A stretch of DNA of 64,000 nt from Bimuria novae-zelandiae CBS 107.79 (taxonomy: Eukaryota; Ascomycota; Dothideomycetes; Pleosporales; Didymosphaeriaceae), in NCBI GenBank assembly GCA_010015655.1, contig ML976671.1:51453-115452 (forward strand). Direction: 5' to 3'. Numbering within the stretch: position 1 is the first letter of the stretch; each line of letters begins with the position of its first letter. A model generated the notes under the pieces. That model did not search any database and was not told the origin of the DNA. It worked only from the letters and a program-made list of their open reading frames with translations. The position numbers and the translations under genes are program-made. This document shows positions 32,800 through 41,983 of this stretch, piece by piece.

Positions 32800-33328
32800 T
32801 GTTAAGTCCCTACGGGTAGCTAGTCCGAAATGGGGTTAAGGTTGGTTCTCTAGCAGGAGCGATGTCGAAATAGGAAAGGGTGTATTAATAGCTCGCGCTT
32901 ATTAATAGGGTGTTAGTATCAAAGTAAGGTGCGTTACAATCAAATTAATAAGAGCCTAAGTGAATCTAAACGATAGATTAATAAACAGGTTAAACACGAG
33001 GTGGAAGAGTCCATCCTTATGTTCCTATATACTTAGCATGCTTGACTTGCTCGCTTCGAGCATGTCAAGCGCAGTCTTGGCTTTCTACATATGCTTAACT
33101 TACTCGCTTCGAGCATGTCAAGCGCAGCCTTGGCTTTCTGCATATGCTCGACTTGCTCGCTTCGAGCATGTCGAGCGCAGCCTTGGCTTTCTGCATATGC
33201 TCGACTTGCTCGATTCGAGCGCTTCGAGCAGTCACGTGACCTGCCCATTGCTGTGCCACCATTGGCTCCCATAAGACCTTGGCCGTCTCAGAATGTTAGC
33301 CTGGTGATGCTAAATACAGATCCTAACA
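32800..33328. repeat. Solo LTR, 529 bp, with target duplication CCCTC, nested in hAT
   Basis: It begins TGTTAAGTCCCTACGGG and ends ACAGATCCTAACA, flanked by CCCTC at 32,795-32,799 and 33,329-33,333. The right 300 bp is of normal composition and holds a 53-bp tandem repeat; the left part is more AT-rich. An open frame of about 100 codons here (32,960-33,274) is only the translated repeat and is not a gene. Confidence 0.85.
33039..33230. repeat. 53-bp tandem repeat, about 3.6 copies
   Basis: Units start at 33,039, 33,092, 33,145 and 33,198, all exactly 53 bp apart, with core GCTCGACTTGCTCGCTTCGA and GCGCAGCCTTGGCTTTCTGC. The second half of each unit contains the palindrome CTTCGAGCATG. The last copy is truncated. 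The copies increasingly lose C/T differences toward the right. Confidence 0.9.
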
Positions 33329-33399
33329 CCCTCCTCCTACACTCTCTCGCACCCTCTCTCTTACACGTATATAATAGTCTTAGGTTTACGAAATAAAAG

Positions 33400-35974
33400 T
33401 AAAAGGAGCTTTCTAAGTATAGTAAAAAGGCTAGTAGTGTTACTAGTCGTCGCGCCTAGCTTATAGAGTACACAAGACCTACTAGTAACTTAGGGTAGCT
33501 AGAGCTTCGAGACTAAGCTCCAGGACCTTAACGCTATAGCTTTTAATATAGAGTCTTTACTCTTAATTAACACGCTCTTAAGACCTTTAAACGTATTAAC
33601 GCCCTCTTATAGGCTACTAAAGACACTAACGCTATCCTCTTAAGCTACGTTAAGTAGGGCTACTACTACTCCCTTAGTTGCCTTCTTACCTAGCTCTAAC
33701 AGCCCTAGGCTTAAATTTAACGCTTAGTTTACTAATAACTTTAATAGCATTAACTAGGTAAGGTTACTATAGTATACAAAGCCTCTGCGTACGTAGAGGT
33801 TTAAAAAGTCCTTACTCTATAATTACGGGTATCGCGTTGCTCTCTAGGTAAATATGCAGCGTATATTTTTCGTCTACTACTATTACTATATACATAAAGT
33901 ACCTGGTAATTAATTTATTAAAGAGACGATAAGCTCTACATCGTCGGCATGGAACCATGTAGAGTAGAGATGGCCAGGCCATAGGCACTTTCGCCCGGGT
34001 AAATAGTTAACTTTATTAAAGTTAGGGTAGCGTACTCTCGCTAGCCTTATAAGCGCTAGCGTTAGCGTGCCGCAAGAGGTGTTTAACGCCTTAAGAAATT
34101 TTAATTAATAGCGTTTTTAACTCGCTCTAGTTAGCTAGCTTACTAAGAATAATTACCTACTACGCGAAGTAGAGACGCCGTCCTTTTAAGAGCTTTTACG
34201 CGCTACTAACTTAGAGGCTAAGCTAGCTACTTTTTAAAGCTATATAATTATTACTACCTTCTTATTAAGGTTATACGCAAATTTATAGCCTTATATATAA
34301 ACTAAGCTCGCTCGGGCCCTTAGCAAAATCTATATTAGCTTTAATAGCTAGTCTATAAAAGGTAATAAGAGTGCGTTTTATAGGCTTGTCGCTTACTACG
34401 TTAATAGTTATAATAAGCTCTATAACCTGCCTTTTGCCTTCCCTTAACTTAGTAGTGCGCATATAGGCGAGAAAGTCGCTATAATTATTATTAAGACGCT
34501 ATAGGCCTTTAGTATTAATAGTAGCTTAGTTAGGTACTTTATACTTAATAATACGATAAATAATAATATAGCCCTTAAGGCGCTGGGCGCCTATTATAGC
34601 TTTACCCTACAGGACTAACGCCTCTACTACTTACCTTACTTGCTTAACTTAGTAGGGCAAACTATAATATTTAGAACTAATAAAGACAACTTTAATAATA
34701 ACACCTTATAGTTTAGACTTAAGGAGAAATACCTACGCAAGTAGTAAAAAAAGGGCCCTATTAAAGTCCTTATAAACGTTATATACTTAATATTAACGCC
34801 TTAGTAACATAACCTTTTTAATAACTTTTAACGTTTAACACGCGAGGTAGGAGAGCCTCTATAGCTCTTTAAACTTATTAAGCCTATTATTACTTGCTAG
34901 AATAGCTACCTTAACTTTATAAAGAGAGTAGTCCTCCTCTACCGCGTAATTAATACTCTTATTAATTATAAGGTAGAGAAGGCGCTATAAGATAAGTTCT
35001 TAGCTTACACGTGCGATAGGGCTCCTGTTAATAAAGTACTTATAAAAAGCCTTACTACTACTAATTAGGCTATAATTAGTTAGTATATTAAAGTCCTCTA
35101 GCCCTTAAAGGAGGCTACAAAGAGACTTAAAGGCCATAGCAACTCTAGCTATTTTAGTATAATCTATAAGGTATACCCTACTTTTAAGTACCTTCTCTCC
35201 TACTTCGAGCAGCTTGTTAAGAGCTTTTAAAATGTTAATTTTAATAAGCCTAACGCTCTAGAGGACTACTTAAAAATTAACATAACTATAGCCTACTTAA
35301 AGCTCTTAAAGTATTATAAGCTCCTTAAAAAGACGCCTGTTTATTACGCCTCTATAGTCCTCCACTTTTACTACAAGTACTACTTTATTAACGCATAGAC
35401 TAGAGAGTATAAAGTTTAGCTTAATTAAGCTAATTAGTAATTCTAAGAGCTCTAGGCTATATATAAATTAGAAAACGCTTACTCTATTATTTCTCTTACG
35501 CGCAAACAAGTAAAGCGCGTTAGTAATATTAATAACTACGCTAAGTTACACGTTAAGCCTCTAAGAGCTAAAACTTCTACTCTACTTATTAATAGTACTA
35601 ACAAGTTTAATTACTAGTAGCATAACGAACTTAGCGTCTCTAAGGATTACGCATACTATATAGATCCTATTAGGTATTAGGTATCTCTCCACAATTAATA
35701 TCCCCGCCTTTCTTAGTTTACTATTAATCTCCTCTTAATCCTAGCGTCCTCTTATTACTGTAAGAGAATGTTTTCTAAGGTTAGCAATATAATAGAGCTA
35801 AAACGTCGAAAAATAAGCCCTTAAATGCTCTCCACAATCACGTGCGTACGGAGTTGGCTAAGAGCTGGATACTCTCCACCCCAGGAGACCCCGGACGGCG
35901 AGCTCCCAGTAGAGCTCTTAGAGCTCGAGATGCACGATATCTATCAGGTATCGCAGTGGGATAACCCTGTCTAG
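33400..35974 (+). pseudogene. hAT transposase remnant
   Basis: Reading through stops gives the hAT core near 34,560-34,680 (NNIALKALGAYYSFTLQD.RLYYLPYLLNLVGQTIIF), matching the usual DNA.NN...R.LRC.GHI.NL pattern with Asp and His positions changed. The C-terminal dimerisation region lies at 35,690-35,840 (INLLLILASSYYCKRMFSKVSNI). The last 50 codons (35,825-35,974) are open and GC-normal: SWLRAGYSPPQETPDGELPV. Stops at former Trp/Gln codons make it inactive. Confidence 0.75.
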
Positions 35975-36150
35975 CTTGTGCTATACACATTTTATCTTAG
36001 CGCGATTTTTCGATCAATTAATTAATTAATTATTAATTAAAAAGCCTTAAAATTAACCATTAATTAATTAATTAGTAACTCGAGGTCCTCGACGATCAAT
36101 CAAATCAATCTCAGCCCGAATTTTTGATTGATTGATTGTTGGCAACTCTG

Positions 36151-36489
36151 CTTATACTAAAGTTTCAGTAGCTACTCATGCATTTAGACGCAATTCTACG
36201 ACGACGCGAGAAGCTGCCCCATTACCTGCCAAGACATATTTGAAGAGTGGTAGAAGGCGCGACCGTAGCGACTTGTACCCTCCCCAACCTGGATACCCAA
36301 TGCTGGTAAATTACAAGTACTATCAGAAGACCAGTAAAAACCGACTATGCAACCGGATGCGAGTTACCAACTGGTGTCATACTATACCCACAGCAAACGC
36401 CACACAAACTCCGGACGTGGGTATCACTGCTCGACTCAATGCTGAAATGCTGGGATGGCTGAAGGAAAGAACAGAGGTGAAGGGAGATG
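36151..36489. other. Short flank between hAT and methyltransferase gene
   Basis: It starts with the second CTTATACT duplication copy. No independent gene is seen; the plus-strand open frame crossing it overlaps the methyltransferase exon on the opposite strand and has no motif. Confidence 0.5.
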
Positions 36490-37728
36490 TCATGTACTTC
36501 GTAGAGGTTTTCGGCCGTACACAACAGTCCCTGGCAAGTGTGCGTGGACCTTGTAGTTTTTGAGCTCTTGCCGCAGTTGTGCGAGGAAAAGCTGTGCGCG
36601 GGCCACCGACCACTGCATCCGTCAGTACATATGGCTGCTAAGCTTTGCAGAGTCCTTACCCCTTCGACCTGTGTAAGGAGCCGAAGCATAAAGCTCTCGA
36701 CTCCGGCGTGCAGCCGCAGCTGGTTCCACCGACCAATGTCTTTGAGCTTCCTGTCGTCCGGCCACCCGTTCATGGGCCACTTATAGAAGACTTCAGTGAC
36801 GTCGACGAACCCCGCTCTTTCCAATCTCTCCTTGGCCTCTTCCCAGATGGTGAAGCTCTTGCCCCACTTCTCGCTTATGCCGACCACTGTCTTGCCCCAG
36901 GTATGGAAGAAATGGTCATCGCTCATGGTCCCGTCGTCGCATCGCGGATGGACTCCGTGCTCCACAACCTCTATCCAGCCACCCGGCGCGATGTGCTCGT
37001 ACGCTTGCGAAAAGAAGAAGTCCCAGTCTGGAACGCATCCGAAGAGTTCGCGCACGTGGACGAAGTCGAAGTGGTTGGGAGGGAAGGTCCACTCAAGCGT
37101 TACGTCGTCAATCTCAAACATGCAATTCGGCGGGACCCATTCGGGCTGTATGGGTGAAAGGTCTGTGCCGACGACGGTTGCAGATGGATACTGATCTGCC
37201 TTCATCAGCATCGCCTGTCAGCCTATAATTTAAAACCAACATACCCGCCATGTCTATAGCCCATATGCCTGTTCCTGTCCCCGCGTCCAAGATGCGTTGC
37301 GGGTTCGTTATAGGTGCGAGGTGCAATTTGCGATCCAGTGTCAGGAGGTACATATGATGCGCAAAGTCCAGGATTTCTTTGGCCACCTCGTCGTTCGGGC
37401 CCCAGTACGCGCCGTCGCGGTATGCGTGGTATTGCCTTCCGTTTTCCATGCGATAGTGCATTATAGAGGAGGCCAGCGTATCCGTCTCGTCGCCAATGAG
37501 GCTCTCGCTGTCGAAGCCCGAGTCGGACGCGTCGTCCGTAGGGCCATCGTCGTCGCCGGCCTCGTCCTGGTCCTGCGCTCCCTGCACGGGAGTTGATGTG
37601 TTATGGATAGATAGAGGTAACGGCGTGGGTTGCGGCTCGTGGTGGTCGTTGATCTGGATGGCGCTGTCGTGTCCCATCGAGTGCAGGCTAGAGGCGTCGG
37701 CCTTCTTTGGCGCATTGGGGTCCGTCAT
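36490..37728 (-). CDS. LaeA-like SAM-dependent methyltransferase
   Basis: Three exons (37,245-37,728; 36,660-37,195; 36,490-36,612) with 49- and 47-bp introns give 380 residues. Residues 1-85 are acidic and disordered. The class I fold follows: motif I ILDAGTGTGIWAIDMAD (about 146-162), post-I VVGTDLSPIQPEWVPPNC, motif II-like FDFVHVRELFGC, and motif III-like APGGWIEVVEHG. The end GWSVARAQLFLAQLRQELKN plus VVYGRKP matches the TAM/LaeA-type family of filamentous fungi, which includes both global regulators and cluster enzymes. Splicing restores all conserved blocks in frame. Substrate is unknown. It lies 340 bp from the hAT insertion and next to a divergently transcribed monooxygenase gene. 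Confidence 0.85.
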
Positions 37729-38151
37729 GGCTCGACGAGGGCGGCGGCGTCAGCGGTTGCGGGGAGGAGGAGAGGACGGGAGGCCTGGCACGACCCGCAA
37801 GTCACATCGCCAGCGCGGATGAGCCGGTCGGTCGGATACTATGGGAAAACGGTCGCTTTTGTTGGTAGGGAGGCGCTCTCCATCGTGTTAATCCCGTGCC
37901 CCACCGGAGACACGGGTACTGGTAGTCCAGGCTCGGCCAGTCCGCGCATGTGAGAGGGAGCGAATAAAGCTGCGAACGATGAAGGAACATTCGATCCGAA
38001 TACGATTCGCACTTTCCAAAGTTACCCTCATCCCACTTGCGAAGTGGGGGCGAGCCGCGGCAAAGCGGGAGCGCCCATTCACACAGTCGACATGGTCTTG
38101 CAGCTTTGCGCTGTGGTACCGTCGGGACTGTCTTCCCTACAGACGCTGAAC
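37729..38151. promoter_or_regulatory. Shared 5' region between divergent methyltransferase and monooxygenase genes
   Basis: 423 bp separate the two start codons, so the genes may be co-regulated. A run of CGACGAGGGCGGCGGCGTC lies near 37,730. I see no clear TATA box and no known transcription-factor palindrome that I would name. Confidence 0.4.
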
Positions 38152-39603
38152 ATGGCGAACGAACGCGATGGCGATCACACAATCAATAGCAGAGCAGACG
38201 AGCTGCCTGTACTTATCATTGGTTCTGGTACGAGCCCCACCAATCCGGCAGCTTGCTTTCAGCCCTGTCTCATATGGTCTGCAGGTTCCACGGGTCTTGC
38301 CCTCGCTCAAGGCCTGCGCAAGGTACGCAGGGCCCAACTGTGCCACATGGCCGCATAAGCGACTGGCAAACCTATACACCACTCCACTATCACACAGCAC
38401 TAATGCAAATAGGCTAGCGTCAAATGTGTTGTCTTCGAGAAGCACACCCCAGCCATCGGCGAGCGCGATTGGACCATGGGCTGCCACTGGGGCGCTCCTG
38501 TGCTCAAAAGCCTCATGCCGGATGATTGGTGGTCCCGGTTACAAAATGTCCACGCAGACCCCCATGTTGCACCAAAGGAACTAGACACATTGACCTTCGT
38601 CCAGGGTGATAATGGAAAGACCATTGCCGCCTTCCCCGTGCCCAAGTTCTATCGCCTGCGCAGGAGCAAGCTGCGAGAGCTCCTCTCTCAGGAGCTCGAT
38701 ATCCGCTACGAGAAACGCTTAGCGAATGTCACGTTTGCCGAAGACGAAACGTCAGTGACGGCACACTTCAGTGATGGGACCACGACGACTGGCAGCATGC
38801 TCGTAGGTGCCGATGGCGCCCGCTCAACCACTCGCCAGTGTCTCTTAGCCCCTCAACTGGGCTCAGTCAACAGGATTCCCTATTGCGCCACCTTCGTCGA
38901 AGGCAAATTCTCTAAGGAACAGGCCCTCTACTTGCGGAGCTTCCATCCTCTGTACCTCGCTACCGCCCACCCGGAGAATCTTTTCGGCTTCTTTGCAACC
39001 CAGGCCGTCGAAGACCCCGAAGATCCAACCAGCTGGACCTTCAAATTCTACATCTCGTGGCAGAGCAGTCTGGACGAGCAGGAAGCTACCGCGCATTGGA
39101 CTGATGCCCAGCGGTTAGCCCAGCAAAAGGAGTTTGCAAAGAAATTCTGCGACCCTTGGAAAAGCGCCTACGAGTGGATGCCAGACGACACACCGGTGTG
39201 GTACATGGGCATGACGGAGTGGGACCCCGGTGTTGAAGGCCACCGATGGAACAGTAGGTATCTTTAATGAGACGTTTGGCTCTGCGCTTCCTTGAATTCT
39301 GCTGACTTTCTAGACCACAACGGACTCATCACCCTGGTTGGCGACGCCGCCCATCCTATGACCTGCCAACGAGGCCAAGGGCTGAACCATTCGCTCACGG
39401 ATGCAGGCCAAGTCAGGGACGCTCTCGTCAAGATCCGCGACGGTGCCGACAGGAAACAAGTGATAACCGAGTACGAAGACGGCATGATTGAACGCACTGG
39501 AGGGGAGGTCCGCGATTGTACCAAGAATACCTCCCTCCTACACGACTGGGAGAAGGTCAAGCAATCTCTTTTCTATGCGAAGGGCATGACCAAGAATCAC
39601 TAG
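38152..39603 (+). CDS. FAD-dependent monooxygenase (PHBH-type fold)
   Basis: Four exons (38,152-38,227; 38,285-38,322; 38,413-39,253; 39,314-39,603) give 414 residues. The dinucleotide fold VLIIGSGSTGLALAQGL (about 20-36) is assembled across intron 1. VVFEKHTPAIGERDWTMGCHWG follows. The middle has the DG motif VGADGARST, and the last exon has LVGDAAHPMTCQRGQGLNHS, the GD motif that binds FAD ribitol. These three motifs define group A aromatic hydroxylases that use NAD(P)H and oxygen. Related fungal proteins often sit in secondary-metabolite clusters. No membrane segment is visible. The substrate cannot be deduced. The splice model keeps all motifs in one frame. Confidence 0.85.
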
Positions 39604-40098
39604 CATCGTTTATCTGGTCGAGATCGGTCTGGGTTGATCGTTCTCGTCTCGAGGATTTGCCGAAGCTACTGTATATGACAACTACAGCAACGCGGTGATC
39701 AGGGTGCATCGCTACAGAGCATGTGAGCTGTGCGGAGCAGGACTATGGCGGCGGACAAGCATGGGCATAAGACCCTAGCGGCGGCGGCGGCTGCATGTCT
39801 GTTTCGCTATAATAACATTTACGACATTCCGATATCATACATCACAACAGCTTTGTGCATTGCGTATATACGCAACTGAGTTCCTTCACTGCGTCAACAC
39901 TCCTGGAAGGGAATCCAGGTATAATTCTTACTGAATCCTACAGCACGTTTTGCTTCTGACCGTGTTACTCTGACAAGTCATTATATATACCCTTTCATAA
40001 TACATGTTCATAATCTTCTCCATTGTCTCAAGCACACGTTGCCAGTGGCAGATCGTCTCTCCGTCTGCACCAACTCCTACCACCAACCATCACTCCTC
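39604..40098. other. Convergent intergenic region
   Basis: About 495 bp between the stop codons of the monooxygenase and the Kex2-repeat gene. It contains GCGGCGGCGGCTGC near 39,780 and TATATA near 39,985. It probably contains both 3' UTRs; no gene is seen. Confidence 0.5.
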
Positions 40099-41372
40099 TC
40101 AATTCTCGCCAAACTGCCCGGCCCAGCACTGCCACGACTTGATCCTATTGCCCCACTTGGGAATGCTGTTGTCCAGATCCGCCACCCGATACCCCTGTCC
40201 ACCGGGAAAGTCCACGTAGTTGTTGCCGTCCACAATGCAGCCCGGCTTCTCGTACATGCGGCACCAGTACTCGATGTCCATATCCCACAGACGCACCGAC
40301 ATAATCGATATCTTGGGTTCCTTGCACCGGCCAGTCAGCATCTCCCAGAAAACTGAGGACGCCGAGGATCCGCCGAAGTTCTTCTCTTGGTACAAGTCGA
40401 CGAGGTGCCAGCGGTTAGCTTGGGTAGACGAGACGTTGAAGTTGGAGGCAGGCGCGGCGAGGCCGCCACCGAACTGGCGCTTCTGCGTGGAGGAAGGTGG
40501 GGATGCGAGCTCTCCACCGAATTGGCGCTTCTCCGTGTCGGAGGGTGAAGAGGCGACTTCACCACCGAACTGGCGCTTGTGAGCATCGGAAGGTGAAGAT
40601 GCGACTTCTCCACCGTAGGGCGGGCGGACGGGCTCGCACTTCATGGAGCGGATACGGTCGTCCCAGTTTCCGGGGTGGAACTTAAGATTGGGCTCGTTGT
40701 ACCCGGACGTCCCGTCGATGGTGAAGCGGCGCGATGCCTCCTTGCAGTCTACCGCGTCGTAGAATGTGCACGAGAATTTGATCACTTGCGGGTACACCTT
40801 GAGAGACGACCACTCGGTCCGGAAGTAGGGCATGTCGACGCACTTCGCCATCATCATCTGCGGTACGGTATACCACGTGTACCGGCCCTTAAAATCGGGG
40901 TCAGCCCAAATGTCGACGAGGTGCGGGGTTTCCGGGATGGCGTCGCTCTCCTTGTTATCGGACAGCGGCGCGGTTTTGTCGGAGGATTTGTCTGAGGCTT
41001 CGGACGCGATGTCGCGCGCTGACTTGCGGCCGCAGAAGGTGCGCAACTGCGTGCACGCGTACGGCGGACAGTCGGTGTCTGCCGGCGTGTCGCAGAGGTC
41101 CTGGTAGCAGGCCTCGTCGGCGGGACAGTCGCGGTCACAGCCAGCCTTTGCGTGGCAGTCACGCCATTTGGCCCATTCACGCGCGCAGACGATTTCCGGA
41201 TCGGTCCAGAGGGAGGTATCCGAGCCACCGAATTGCCTGGAGCGAAAGGAAAATCAGTATATGCGCATAGGTCGTGGTAGTCTCGGTGTAACTGTACTTA
41301 CGGAGCAGGAGCGGCGGATACGATAGCCACCAAGACGGTGGCAGCTGTGAGGACGACCGAGAGGAGCTTCAT
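40099..41372 (-). CDS. Secreted protein with two crystallin-like domains and Kex2-type peptide repeats
   Basis: Exon 1 (41,302-41,372) encodes a signal peptide MKLLSVVLTAATVLVAIVSA. A 65-bp intron (GTAAGT...CTCCAG) precedes exon 2 (40,099-41,236); total 402 residues. After the signal comes QFGG, then a region with ten cysteines (about 40-95). Two homologous 95-residue domains (129-224 and 300-394) share HLVD, conserved Cys, and a final W-x-x-R-I-x-S-x-x-C, resembling beta/gamma-crystallin Greek keys. Between them lies a 16-residue repeat, QFGGEVASSPSDTEKR and variants, with Lys-Arg at 244-245, 260-261 and 276-277. Kex2 would release two 16-mers and separate the domains, each product starting with Gln. 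The domain identification and processing are inference. Confidence 0.75.
40459..40615 (-). repeat. 48-bp coding tandem repeat (three units) in the Kex2-repeat gene
   Basis: The blocks CCACCGAACTGGCGCTT / CCACCGAATTGGCGCTT recur at 48-bp spacing, encoding KRQFGG. The intervening 10 residues vary between units (SDAH, SDTE, SSTQ), while the KR-QFGG junctions are nearly invariant, which suggests selection on the cleavage site. Confidence 0.8.
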
Positions 41373-41500
41373 TCTGGAATGAAACAATTGTACCGATTAG
41401 AAGTTACTGTTGTCTATAGATACAGAGAATAGGGGTGGTGGTGCGAGCTGTCGGCTTCCCTCGGTGTAGAGAGAATCGAGGCGAAGGTGGGCGAGCAGCG

Positions 41501-41507
41501 TTTTATA
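41501..41507 (-). promoter_or_regulatory. TATA box of the Kex2-repeat gene
   Basis: The minus strand reads TATAAAA about 130 bp upstream of the ATG at 41,372. Strong TATA boxes in fungi usually mark inducible or highly expressed genes. Confidence 0.5.
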
Positions 41508-41983
41508 GAGAACTCGAGAAGCAGAAAGAATCGCGCCGCTAAACAGTGCACGGGACAACGTCACGTCATAATTTGTAGGGCACGTAAACGAGCCACGGAA
41601 AGTCATAGGTACGGTTGACTCGGTATAATATCTTGACGGTGAATTATATGAACGGCAGAAGAGCTACAAACGCCGGGAGAGCAAATACAAATCTCGCCGA
41701 AGACCAGAATTACGCCCGCTTCGAAACTTGAGCAAACGGCGAGAGTGGAGGGGTTGTGTCTTCCGTGCTAATTGGGGCAGCAATGCCCCTGAAAATTTCA
41801 TGTACACAAATTCGCAAAGATTTTCTCTGGATATTGATTGCACGGGCACGTGGGCAGTATAATTCGGTATGCTATTACGCATGAGCCGTTCGAAGCTCTT
41901 GAAAGATTGCATGGAAGAGGAGCAGTGATGGGAGTGTGTTCTATTTCACCTATCTACGAGCGCTCTCAGCCCTTACGACTTCC
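41508..41983. other. Intergenic region
   Basis: It lies between the TATA box of the Kex2-repeat gene and the end of the ankyrin/AAA reading frame. It probably contains promoter and 3' UTR sequence. Small open frames show no recognisable features. Confidence 0.5.

Larger units (their letters stand above)
32462..36150 (+). mobile_element. hAT-superfamily DNA transposon, RIP-degraded
   Basis: Perfect 25-bp terminal inverted repeats (CAGAGTTGCCAACAATC..., 32,462-32,486 and 36,126-36,150) are flanked by the 8-bp duplication CTTATACT (32,454-32,461 and 36,151-36,158), the hAT hallmark. Subterminal regions are rich in TCAATCAA / TTGATTGA repeats, likely transposase binding sites. The interior carries a stop-ridden transposase on the plus strand and a solo LTR inserted at 32,800-33,328. 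Without that LTR and one duplication copy, the element is 3,155 bp. Confidence 0.92.

Noticed and set aside
32960..33396. Cysteine/leucine-rich frames of about 100 codons with internal repeats
   Set aside because: They are translations of the 53-bp tandem repeat inside the solo LTR.
36490..41372. Direct call of an ustiloxin-type RiPP cluster
   Set aside because: No UstY/DUF3328 oxidase, tyrosinase or transporter is visible, and the repeat core lacks the usual Tyr/Trp cross-linking residue. Reported only as a hypothesis.
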